Of a stretch of 41,611 nt of DNA, positions 8,544 through 15,888 are shown in pieces. The notes under the pieces are model-generated. The model was not told where the DNA came from, ran no database searches, and saw only the letters and a program-made list of their open reading frames with translations. The stretch lies in the NCBI GenBank assembly GCA_910579055.1, contig CAJTSU010000009.1, positions 2,018-43,628 of the forward strand, in the 5' to 3' direction. Numbering within the stretch: position 1 is the stretch's first letter; every line of letters starts with the position of its first letter. The position numbers and the translations under genes are program-made. This DNA is from an uncultured Mailhella sp. (GTDB lineage Bacteria > Desulfobacterota > Desulfovibrionia > Desulfovibrionales > Desulfovibrionaceae).

Positions 8544-9653
8544 TTACATATCGAAATCTTCTTCGCTTGTGCCTTCACCAGGCATGCCGTCTATATCGTC
8601 GGAAACCCCGGCGGCTCCCCCCTGCCCGGCGGCAACGCCCAGATGTTCGATAAGCTTGCGCTCGATTTCATCACGCAGTGTGCGGTTTTCCTCCAGCATG
8701 GCGCGTACGTTTTCGCGGCCCTGGCCGAGCTTTTCCGCCCCGTAGGCAAACCAGGCCCCGCTCTTGTCCACGATGCCCGCTTCCACCGCCATATCCAGCA
8801 CTTCGCCGGAGCGGGAAATGCCCATGCCCCACACAATATCAAACTTTGCTTCACGGAAAGGCGGAGCCATCTTGTTCTTGACCACTTTGACGCGGGTAAG
8901 GGAACCGTAGGCTTCGTCCTTGTCCTTCAGGGTCTGGATGCGGCGGATGTCCATGCGCACGGAGCTGTAGAATTTCAGCGCATTGCCGCCTGTGGTGGTT
9001 TCCGGACTGCCATAGCCCATCTGACCGATTTTCATGCGTATCTGGTTGATGAAAATAACCGAGGTGCGGGACTTGTGAATGGTGCCGGTGAGCTTGCGCA
9101 TGGCATGGCTCATAAGGCGGGCATGGCCGCCCACCTGGCTTTCCCCCATGACGCCTTCAAGTTCCGCCTGGGGAATAAGCGCAGCCACAGAGTCGATGAC
9201 CACCAGATCCACCGCGTTGGAACGCACCAGCATGTCGGCGATGTCCAGCGCCTGCTCGCCGTGGTCAGGCTGGGAAATGAGCAATTCATCGATCTTCACG
9301 CCCAGGCGGGCGGCATAGTTGGTGTCCAGCGCATGTTCTGCGTCCACAAAAGCTGCCGTCCCCCCCATCTTCTGACATTCGGCGATGATATGCAGAGTCA
9401 GCGTGGTTTTGCCCGAAGACTCGGGGCCATAAATTTCCGTCACACGGCCACGCGGGATGCCGCCGATACCGAGGGCGAGATCCAGCCCGATGGAACCGGT
9501 GGGAATGACCGGAACACGAACATGGGCGTCGTCGGAAAGCTTCATGACGGCGCCCTGTCCATATTTGCGTTCTATGGTGGACAAAGCGGTACGGAGCGCC
9601 TCTTTGCGGGCGTCCTCCGTGGATGCTGCGGAAACAGAGGCCTTTTTCGCCAT
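8544..9653 (-). CDS. recA: recombinase RecA
   Basis: ATP-dependent strand-exchange protein of homologous recombination and co-protease for LexA-type repressors. The 369 residues include Walker A GPESSGKTT at 76-84, the VVIDSVAALIPQAELEG Walker B region, the L1/L2 loops (GQMGYGSPETTTGGNALKFYSS) and an acidic C-terminal tail (MPGEGTSEEDFDM). The ATG at 9653 is preceded by AGGAGTG six bases away. The gene is followed by a terminator and then alaS, an arrangement I recall from Desulfovibrio. Confidence 0.99.
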   Translation of the reverse strand: MAKKASVSAASTEDARKEALRTALSTIERKYGQGAVMKLSDDAHVRVPVIPTGSIGLDLALGIGGIPRGRVTEIYGPESSGKTTLTLHIIAECQKMGGTAAFVDAEHALDTNYAARLGVKIDELLISQPDHGEQALDIADMLVRSNAVDLVVIDSVAALIPQAELEGVMGESQVGGHARLMSHAMRKLTGTIHKSRTSVIFINQIRMKIGQMGYGSPETTTGGNALKFYSSVRMDIRRIQTLKDKDEAYGSLTRVKVVKNKMAPPFREAKFDIVWGMGISRSGEVLDMAVEAGIVDKSGAWFAYGAEKLGQGRENVRAMLEENRTLRDEIERKLIEHLGVAAGQGGAAGVSDDIDGMPGEGTSEEDFDM

Positions 9654-9682
9654 GAAATCACTCCTGAAAATTAAGATGGATT

Positions 9683-9711
9683 ATTGTAGCAAAAGGCCGG
9701 AAGAGGGGCAA
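9683..9711 (-). promoter_or_regulatory. sigma-70-type promoter of recA
   Basis: Minus strand: -35 TTGCCC (9706-9711), 17-base spacer, -10 TACAAT (9683-9688), about 30 bases before the start codon. I could not identify a LexA box with confidence. Confidence 0.55.
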
Positions 9712-9770
9712 GAAAAAGCATACCAGCCCAGCAAGTCCCATTATGACAAAACAGGGCAGGTTTTTAAGAT

Positions 9771-9814
9771 GACTCTGTCATAAAACCGTGTTGACAGCGT
9801 TGCGCGGAGCGTAT
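9771..9814 (+). repeat. dispersed repeat copy 2 (starts GACTCTGTCATAAAACCG)
   Basis: Matches the 5455-5498 copy (opposite strand) at 40 of 44 positions. It lies at the left edge of the LysR/hydrolase islet; a diverged relative in the same orientation lies at the right edge. Confidence 0.65.
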
Positions 9815-10065
9815 GGTTTTGCTCCGGCACAGGCGGCCGTATTCATTGCCGCCAAGAGAGCCCATGTTCCACACGCGCCAGACTGATGGCAAACCCCGCT
9901 TCGCGGCGTTTGCGCCGTCCAGGCCGCAATGCGGCTTGACGGAAACGCACGAACATCGCTCGCTTTACGGCGCGGCCAAGCCGCGGCCTGTTCGCAATTT
10001 TCGGGGCTTGGGATACTGCTTTTTCACACGTCGGCAAATATAATGGTAACTGCTTATATTTAATA

Positions 10066-10094
10066 CATATCTATGCTTTACAAGCATAGATATG
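10066..10094. promoter_or_regulatory. 29-base perfect palindrome with LysR-type T-N11-A box
   Basis: Arms CATATCTATGCTT and AAGCATAGATATG are perfect 13-mers around TAC. The core ATGCTTTACAAGCAT (10073-10087) has the T-N11-A layout used by LysR-type regulators and matches a site upstream of the hydrolase gene (12540-12554). It lies about 25 bases after a TATAAT (10039-10044), a plausible autorepression position for the downstream lysR gene. The role is inferred. Confidence 0.6.
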
Positions 10095-10120
10095 TTTGCT
10101 ATCCCCCGTCACAGGATTAA

Positions 10121-10295
10121 GGAACCGCTGATTTATTCGTAGAATAAATCAGCTCCTTTCCCAAAGAGGCAAAAGCCTCTTTGGGAAAGGCACGTCAAGT
10201 CGTTCATTTAACGGGAAAAGTAAATTTTCCCTATTCACGACTTGCGGGCGGTCTTGCTCTGCAAGACCGCGGGAAACGCTTTAACCAGCGTTTCC
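10121..10295. repeat. array of consecutive perfect hairpins upstream of the LysR gene
   Basis: Five structures follow one another: 11-bp stem 10127-10137/10143-10153; 16-bp stem 10155-10170/10175-10190 with loop AAAA; 8-bp outer stem 10196-10203/10237-10244 enclosing GGGAAAA/TTTTCCC at 10213-10219/10225-10231; 10-bp stem 10248-10257/10261-10270; 9-bp stem 10272-10280/10287-10295. All arms are exact complements. T-runs are absent, so this is not a simple set of terminators. It could be the 5' leader of the lysR mRNA, a small RNA, or a mobile repeat. Confidence 0.75.
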
Positions 10296-10350
10296 TTAAA
10301 GGCGCCTGAAGCTGGATTGACCGCGTCGCCACAGACCCGGAGGAGGCACT

Positions 10351-11232
10351 ATGGAGCTGCGCGTTCTTCGCTATTTTTTGGCCGTGGCCCGGGAGGAAAC
10401 CATCTCCAGGGCGGCGGAAGCCCTGCATGTCACCCAGCCCACGCTCTCCCGACAAATGATGGATCTCGAAGAAGAACTTGGGAAAACGCTGTTCCTGCGC
10501 GGGAAAAGGAGGATTTCACTGACCGAGGAAGGCATGTTCCTTCGCAAGCGAGCGCAGGAGATTGTCGACCTGGTGGAAAAGACGGAGTCCGCGTTCAGCG
10601 ATGCGGAAAAGGAGATCCGCGGGGAAGTCTGGATTGGCGGGGGCGAAACTGACGTCATGCGGTTGATTGCCCGCGCCGCGCATGAGCTTCAGGTGTCGCA
10701 TCCCCATATTTCCTTTCATCTGTTCAGCGGAAATGCGGAAGATGTCGCGGAGCGGCTGGACAGAGGGCTTGTGGATTTCGGCATTTTTGTGGAACCGGCA
10801 GATCTGTCGAAGTATGATTTCATCAAACTGCCCGTAACCGACATATGGGGCGTATTGATGCGCAAGGACAGTCCTCTGGCGGAAAAACAGGCAATACGAC
10901 CTGAAGATTTGCTTGGGCTGCCGCTTCTCTGCTCCCGACAGCCCATGGTCAGAAATGAACTTTCCGGCTGGATGGGAACCAACAGGGAGAAGCTGCATAT
11001 CGTAACGACGTATAATCTTCTGTATAACGCTTCTTTGATGGTGGAAGAGGGGATGGGATACGCCCTGTGCCTGGATAAGATTATCAGAACATCCGGGGAA
11101 GGGCCGCTTTGCTTCAGGCCATTGGAACCCAGGCTGGAGGTGGGCCTGGATATTGTCTGGAAAAAGTACCAGGTTTTTTCAAGGGCCGCTGCGAAATTTC
11201 TGGAGCACCTGCAAAAGACGCTGGAGAGGTGA
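10351..11232 (+). CDS. LysR-family transcriptional regulator
   Basis: DNA-binding regulator of 293 residues. The N-terminal winged helix-turn-helix (about 1-60: MELRVLRYFLAVAREETISR, then AAEALHVTQPTLSRQMMDLE) is textbook LysR. A linker helix and a periplasmic-binding-type effector domain (about 90-290) follow. The ATG at 10351 has GGAGGAGG five bases before it. It is convergent with a secreted alpha/beta hydrolase gene, and both have the same palindrome upstream, so I infer that it controls the hydrolase and itself. The effector is unknown. Confidence 0.93.
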   Translation: MELRVLRYFLAVAREETISRAAEALHVTQPTLSRQMMDLEEELGKTLFLRGKRRISLTEEGMFLRKRAQEIVDLVEKTESAFSDAEKEIRGEVWIGGGETDVMRLIARAAHELQVSHPHISFHLFSGNAEDVAERLDRGLVDFGIFVEPADLSKYDFIKLPVTDIWGVLMRKDSPLAEKQAIRPEDLLGLPLLCSRQPMVRNELSGWMGTNREKLHIVTTYNLLYNASLMVEEGMGYALCLDKIIRTSGEGPLCFRPLEPRLEVGLDIVWKKYQVFSRAAAKFLEHLQKTLER

Positions 11233-11246
11233 GACAGATTTTTACC

Positions 11247-11286
11247 TTTCCCGGCAAGTATGAGCATCAGCATACCTGCCGGGAAA
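11247..11286. terminator. bidirectional terminator candidate between convergent genes
   Basis: TTTCCCGGCA (11247-11256) pairs with TGCCGGGAAA (11277-11286). After one mismatch the stem continues as GTATG/CATAC (11258-11262/11271-11275) around an 8-base loop. This 15-bp stem sits in the 71-base gap between the lysR and hydrolase stops. A clear T-run is lacking, so its strength is uncertain. Confidence 0.55.
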
Positions 11287-11303
11287 AGAGTTATCAGGCG
11301 TGA

Positions 11304-12353
11304 CTATTTCAGGTTTTCTTTGAAGAAGCCTGTCAGGCGGTCGAAGGGAATGAGGCTTGTGCGGTCATACAGATCCACATGGCCCGCGCCCTTGACGTAA
11401 AGCAGTTCTTTCGGTTCGGCGGCACGCTTGTAGGCGTCCTCACTGAATTCTTTGGAATGCGCCTGATCACCGGTAATGAACAGCATGGGGCGCGGGGAAA
11501 TGGTCTCGATGTCGTTGAACGGATAGAAGTTCATGAATTTCACGTTGCTGCTCAGGGTGGGGTGAGTCGTGGTCAGCGGGGATGCGCCCTGTGGCGTGAA
11601 TTCTCCGCGCGGCGTGCGGTAGAACTCGTAAAATTCGCGCTCGATGGGGTTGGAATCGGGCGTCAGCTCGTGAACCGTACCACTCGTGTACCTGGATTCG
11701 CCGCCGGTGAATTCCACGTAGCGCTGTTCAGCAGCATCGGCGATAATCCGCCTTCTCTGTTCCAGCGTCTGCGACCTGTTCAACGCATTACGGCTGGCGG
11801 CCCCCATGTCGTACATGCTGATGGTGGCGAGGGCCTTCAGACGCGGGTCAATCTTGGCGGCGCTGACGGCAAAGCTACCGCTTCCGCAGATGCCGATGAC
11901 GCCGATCCGCTCTTTGTCCACAAAAGGCCGGGTACCAAGATAATCCACCGCCGCGCTGAAGGTTTCCGCATACATGTCCGGCGAAACGGCATTGCGGGGT
12001 TCCCCCGAACTGCCGCCCCAGAAGGGAAGATCCACGGCCAGAGTGACGAAGCCCCGCTCCGCCATTTTTGTGGCGTAAAGATTGGCGCTTTGTTCCTTTA
12101 CCGCGCCCATGGGATGCCCCACAATGATGGCGGAAAACTTTTCCTTGCTGTCCGCGGCCTTGGGCGTAAAGAGATTCCCTGCGATGGTCATCTTGTACTG
12201 GTTCAGGAAAGTGACCGGCTGCATGCTCACCTTGTCGCTCTGATAAAAGTTGGCGGCGTCGGCGGGCGTTTTGATTTCTTGGGCTATGGCCGGTGCGGCG
12301 GACATGATGCCTATGGCGGCTGCCGCCATGCTCAATTGTTTCAACATGGTCAT
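11304..12353 (-). CDS. exported alpha/beta hydrolase, dienelactone-hydrolase-like
   Basis: The frame extends to 12506, but I start at the ATG at 12353. It has GGAG upstream and yields a clean signal peptide (MTMLKQLSMAAAAIGIMSAA then PAIAQ). The 349-residue protein then shows an alpha/beta-hydrolase fold: AIIVGHPMGAVKEQ as oxyanion strand, nucleophile elbow GICGSGS at 154-160, acid in LFITGDQAH and catalytic His in KGAGHVDLYD. By analogy with dienelactone hydrolase (GYCLGG) the nucleophile may be Cys156 rather than Ser158. Substrate unknown; location periplasmic or secreted. It is probably controlled by the convergent LysR gene. Confidence 0.85.
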   Translation of the reverse strand: MTMLKQLSMAAAAIGIMSAAPAIAQEIKTPADAANFYQSDKVSMQPVTFLNQYKMTIAGNLFTPKAADSKEKFSAIIVGHPMGAVKEQSANLYATKMAERGFVTLAVDLPFWGGSSGEPRNAVSPDMYAETFSAAVDYLGTRPFVDKERIGVIGICGSGSFAVSAAKIDPRLKALATISMYDMGAASRNALNRSQTLEQRRRIIADAAEQRYVEFTGGESRYTSGTVHELTPDSNPIEREFYEFYRTPRGEFTPQGASPLTTTHPTLSSNVKFMNFYPFNDIETISPRPMLFITGDQAHSKEFSEDAYKRAAEPKELLYVKGAGHVDLYDRTSLIPFDRLTGFFKENLK

Positions 12354-12487
12354 GGTACGTCTCCTTTGCTGGTCAACGGTGGCACAGGGTGTACGGGTAA
12401 GGCGGAGGGGCGTCTGCTTTTTCAAAGGTTCAATCAATGCATTCCCCTGTTGTATGCCTGCAAATACGGTTGCTTTCCCGTGTTCTG

Positions 12488-12516
12488 TAAATAAAAAACG
12501 AGACAACCAATGTAAA
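12488..12516 (-). promoter_or_regulatory. promoter of the hydrolase gene
   Basis: Minus strand: -35 TTTACA (12511-12516), 17-base spacer, -10 TATTTA (12488-12493). The expected start point near 12481 puts the LysR-type palindrome (centre 12547) at about -66, the usual activator site position. Confidence 0.5.
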
Positions 12517-12539
12517 ATACTTATATTTTATATTAAAAA

Positions 12540-12554
12540 ATGCCTTACAGGCAT
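12540..12554. promoter_or_regulatory. LysR-type operator ATGCCTTACAGGCAT
   Basis: Perfect 6-bp arms around TAC, with T-N11-A spacing. It differs from the site upstream of lysR at one symmetric pair only (consensus ATGCYTTACARGCAT). Both sites are preceded by a similar AT-rich segment (CTTATATTT...). Confidence 0.6.
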
Positions 12555-12564
12555 AAAATCGGAG

Positions 12565-12600
12565 CGCCCTGTCGCAAAACCATGTTGACCGCACTGCGCG
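12565..12600 (+). repeat. dispersed repeat copy 3 (diverged)
   Basis: Shares CTGTC...AAAACC.TGTTGAC and TGCGCG with the 9771 copy; about three quarters of positions match over 36 bases. Same orientation as the 9771 copy. Confidence 0.45.
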
Positions 12601-12860
12601 AGAAGTGCGCTGCCATGAGCAACTTTTTCAGGGAGTCTTCCCGCAAGCAGGAATACCGGAACGGCTTCATCCTGGTCAGAGGATTTTTAAGCATGCCGTT
12701 GAAAAAGGTCGTGAACTGTTCGGCTGCACGCTGATTTTCCTCGCCGCCCTGCGCTACGCCGCAATCCCCCGCTGGGGACGGAGGAAAAGGGAAAGTCGGG
12801 TGCTCGCGTTGTCGTCGCTCCGCGCCAGAAGACGGGGGCAGGTCTCGCTGAACAGTGAGG

Positions 12861-14324
12861 TTATTTTTTCCAGAATTCGGGCACGAACATGATCAGCAGG
12901 GCGTAGAACTCCAGACGCCCCATCAGCATGGCCAGCGACAGCACCCATTTGGAAAAAGCCGGCATCCAGCCGAAATTATCCACGGGGCCGACCCTGCCCA
13001 GGCCGGGCCCCACGTTGGAAACGCAGGTCAGGCTGGCGGTAAAGGCGGTGGCAAGGTCAATTTCCTGCGCCGCAAGGGCAAAGCAGGCCGCCAGTGTCAC
13101 CAGCACATAGAGTATGAAAAAATTGACGATACCGGACAGCACTTCGGGGGACACTGCTCCGCTCCGGAGTTTGATGCTTCGCACCGAATGAGGGTGCAGC
13201 AAACGGAACAGCTCGCCGTAGGCTGCGCGCAGCAGCACTACCGCACGCATACATTTCAGCCCTCCGGCGGTAGACCCTGTGCATCCTCCCAAAAAAGTCA
13301 GCAAAAGAAAAATTCCCAGGGCCAGAGAAGGCCATCCGGTGTAATTTTCCGAGACGAATCCCGTAGTCGTACACAGGGAAACAAGCTGAAAGGCGCAGGC
13401 CCGCACAATATATTCCAAATCCGCGAGGCAGCGCAGAGGGAATGTCCCGCGCAAGGCCAGGAGCGCCGACACAATGACTGTGCAGCTCAGCAGCATCCAT
13501 ATATAGGAGAGGTTTTCCGTACTGCTGCTGTAAGCCCGGAAATTACCTTTCAGGAACGCGTAATGCAGGCTGAATCGCATCCCGGCCAGAAACATGAACA
13601 CGATGATGATCCACTGAATCGCCGCACCGGGAAAGGCTGCAATCGAATTGTTCCGAGTAGAGAAGCCCCCCGTGGCCAGGGTGGAAAACGCATGGTTGAT
13701 CGCGTCGAACCAGTCCATGCCCGCGGCCATGAGCAACACGGTTTCCAGCGCGGTCAGCAGCAGATAAATTTTCCACAAGGCAAGCGCGGTATCCCGCATA
13801 CGCGGGGTGAGTTTGCCGGGGTGAGGGCCGCTGGCTTCGGCACGGTACAGCTGCATCCCCCCCACGCCAAGCAGAGGCAGCACGATCAGCGTCAGCACAA
13901 TGATCCCCAGGCCGCCCAGCCAGTGCGTCAGGCTGCGCCACATCAGCAGCCCCTTGGGCAGGGCTTCGATGTCGGAAAGAATGGTCGCCCCTGTGGTAGT
14001 GAAGCCGGAAACCGACTCAAACACGGCGTCGGTCAACCCCAGGCCCCCGCACAGCATATAAGGCACGCCACCGGCGAAGCCGGCGGCCAGCCAACACAAC
14101 CCCACTACGGCAAAGCCCTGCCGCGCGGACATGCCGACATCGCGTGAAGGCCGGTTGGGCAAGGCCAGAACCAGGCCCGCTGCGCAAATTCCCGCCATGC
14201 AGATTAACAAGGAACGTGCCGCGCCGTCTTTAAACCAGAGCGAAACGCCCACAGGCAGGATGAAACTCGCTCCGATGCAGACCAGCAGAACCCCAAGGAC
14301 AAAACATACCGCGCGCACGTGCAT
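12861..14324 (-). CDS. trkH: Trk-type potassium uptake channel protein TrkH
   Basis: Polytopic inner-membrane protein (487 residues) forming the K+ pore of the Trk system, driven with its cytoplasmic ring protein TrkA. About ten membrane segments are visible. Selectivity-filter-like loops include SVSGFTTTGATILSD, HAFSTLATGGFSTRNNS, SLCTTTGFVSENY and TCVSNVGPGLG, each with the conserved glycine. The ATG at 14324 has GGAAG four to five bases upstream. It lies 115 bases downstream of trkA on the same strand. Confidence 0.95.
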   Translation of the reverse strand: MHVRAVCFVLGVLLVCIGASFILPVGVSLWFKDGAARSLLICMAGICAAGLVLALPNRPSRDVGMSARQGFAVVGLCWLAAGFAGGVPYMLCGGLGLTDAVFESVSGFTTTGATILSDIEALPKGLLMWRSLTHWLGGLGIIVLTLIVLPLLGVGGMQLYRAEASGPHPGKLTPRMRDTALALWKIYLLLTALETVLLMAAGMDWFDAINHAFSTLATGGFSTRNNSIAAFPGAAIQWIIIVFMFLAGMRFSLHYAFLKGNFRAYSSSTENLSYIWMLLSCTVIVSALLALRGTFPLRCLADLEYIVRACAFQLVSLCTTTGFVSENYTGWPSLALGIFLLLTFLGGCTGSTAGGLKCMRAVVLLRAAYGELFRLLHPHSVRSIKLRSGAVSPEVLSGIVNFFILYVLVTLAACFALAAQEIDLATAFTASLTCVSNVGPGLGRVGPVDNFGWMPAFSKWVLSLAMLMGRLEFYALLIMFVPEFWKK

Positions 14325-14439
14325 ATTGCTTCCGTCATATTGAGAGAGCGGAGATGAGTCTCGCCTCGCTCGGCTCCATGAGCAGTTTCAACGTAATGTT
14401 ACTCCGGGCTTGTAAACATGATGGCGGAACGCCCCCGGA

Positions 14440-15834
14440 TCACGCCTTTTTTCCGGCCAGCACTTCTTCCATTTCACCGACACGGGCGCGCAGGCAGAGA
14501 ATGGCAATGGTATCGCCCGCCCGGATGACTGTCCCGCCCGAAGGGATGCGCGTTTCCCCGTCGCGGCTTGCGCCGATAAGCAGTACGCCGCGCGGCAGAC
14601 CGAGTTCATGCACGGCCCTGCCCGCCAGCCAGGAGTCTTTTTCCACCAGAGCTTCCATCATTTCAGCGGCTTCTCCTCCCACCGCCACGCTGGATAAAAT
14701 GCGGCCCTGCCGAAAATAATGCAAAATACTGTTCACGGCGGAAAGACGAGGGCTGACGCTGTGCCCTATGCCCACCTGTTCCACCAGAGGCAGATAGGCG
14801 GCCTTGTCCACCCGGACCACGGTTTCCCGCACCCCCAGCGAACGGGCCAGCAGGCAGGCCAGCATATTGTTTTCCTCATCTTCGGTCACGGAAATGAACG
14901 CGTCCATACGGCCCACATTTTCCTGCACCAGGAGGTCGGCATCCGTGCCGTCGCCGTGCAGAACCAAAGATCGGCTCAAATGTTCCGCCAGAAATTCGCA
15001 ACGGGCCGCGTCGCGCTCGATAATCTTCACATCCACCTGACGGCCTTCCAACAGCTTGGCCAGCCTGAAGCCGATATCTCCGCCGCCCACGATGCAGGCC
15101 GATGAAGGGTATCCGCCCCGGCGCCCCAGCAGCCGGAGCAGGGAAGATTGACTGCCCGGCAGAAAGACAAAATGAACCACGTCCCCCTTTTCCAGCGTGT
15201 CGCGCCCGGACGGGATCAGCAAGCGCCCTCCCCGGTTGATTGCCCCCACCATAAGCCCCGGATCTCCCGCGAGTTCCGAAAATTTCATCAGGCTTTGGCC
15301 TGCGAGGGGAGGGCCTTCAATCCGCATGGAGGCCATGCGTAACGAACCGTCAGCAAATTCCGCATATTCCATCGCTCCCGGCAAGGTCAGTTGCCGCTCT
15401 ATGCTGCGCACAACTTCCTCTTCCGGGTTGACCATCATAGTGATTTTCAAGGGTTCCCCGGCAAATGCCTCCGGCATGTCCGCGTATTCGGGATGCCGGA
15501 TACGGGCCAGTTTGGTCAGGTTGGGGGCAAGCCCTCCGGCAAAAAGGCAGGATACGATGTTAATTTCGTCACTGTCGGTCACGGCCAGAAACAAGGCCGC
15601 GTTTTCCACCTCCGCCTTGCGCAGTACCGAAGGCGTTGTGCCGGAGCCTTGCAGCGTTTGAACATCCAGCTCTTCCTCTACAGCGGAAAGGCGATCCCGG
15701 TCGAGATCGATGATCAACACCCGTTTGCCTTCCGCCGCCAGACGCCGCGCAATATGGAACCCCACTTCCCCGGCACCGACGATCACGATGCGATTCTCCT
15801 CGGCCTGCATCTTGCGCTTGCGCTGAAAAAACAT
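14440..15834 (-). CDS. trkA: Trk system potassium uptake regulatory protein TrkA
   Basis: Peripheral NAD(H)/ATP-binding subunit that gates TrkH. The 464 residues form two RCK units: the first Rossmann motif is VGAGEVGFHIARRLAAEGK near the start, the second is VGGGDIGFRLAKLLEGR at mid-protein. Each is followed by a TrkA_C domain (SLMKFSELAGDPGLMVGAI; VHELGLPRGVLLIGASRDGE). I choose the ATG at 15834 because AGGAG lies seven bases before it; the GTG at 15840 would overlap the ribosome site. The gene follows mobA by 54 bases. Confidence 0.95.
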   Translation of the reverse strand: MFFQRKRKMQAEENRIVIVGAGEVGFHIARRLAAEGKRVLIIDLDRDRLSAVEEELDVQTLQGSGTTPSVLRKAEVENAALFLAVTDSDEINIVSCLFAGGLAPNLTKLARIRHPEYADMPEAFAGEPLKITMMVNPEEEVVRSIERQLTLPGAMEYAEFADGSLRMASMRIEGPPLAGQSLMKFSELAGDPGLMVGAINRGGRLLIPSGRDTLEKGDVVHFVFLPGSQSSLLRLLGRRGGYPSSACIVGGGDIGFRLAKLLEGRQVDVKIIERDAARCEFLAEHLSRSLVLHGDGTDADLLVQENVGRMDAFISVTEDEENNMLACLLARSLGVRETVVRVDKAAYLPLVEQVGIGHSVSPRLSAVNSILHYFRQGRILSSVAVGGEAAEMMEALVEKDSWLAGRAVHELGLPRGVLLIGASRDGETRIPSGGTVIRAGDTIAILCLRARVGEMEEVLAGKKA

Positions 15835-15888
15835 GAGCACGCTCCTGTGTACATCCTGCGCAGCTTGCGGAGACGGCGGCGGGCGCGT

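Larger units (their letters stand above)
9654..10350. other. 697-base structured gene-free region between recA and the LysR gene
   Basis: Reading left to right it holds the recA promoter, a repeat copy (9771-9814), a decayed-looking stretch (about 9815-10020) with short frames but no recognisable protein, a candidate -10 TATAAT (10039-10044), a long palindrome (10066-10094), and a close-packed row of perfect hairpins (10121-10295) running to the lysR ribosome site. No gene is supported. Confidence 0.7.
12354..12860. other. 507-base gene-free region between hydrolase and trkH
   Basis: The left part is the hydrolase promoter and operator. At 12565-12600 lies a diverged repeat copy. From about 12600 to 12860 the plus strand has short frames, including a stretch reading ELFGCTLIFLAALRYAAIPRW. 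This has a hydrophobic helix somewhat like transposase C-termini, but I cannot assign it. It is best read as decayed mobile-element sequence or non-coding DNA. Confidence 0.5.

Noticed and set aside
9654..9780. LexA/SOS box at recA
   Set aside because: I could not find a convincing dyad near the promoter; without a species-specific motif this cannot be called.
9843..10037. Small frame RPRLGRAVKR... as a gene (minus), with a relative at 5488-5682 (plus)
   Set aside because: The similarity lies in the DNA repeat itself and neither has a start signal; treated as non-coding repeat.
12605..12892. Transposase gene fragment
   Set aside because: One hydrophobic stretch is suggestive, but there is no DDE motif and the frame runs into trkH; noted only as possible debris.
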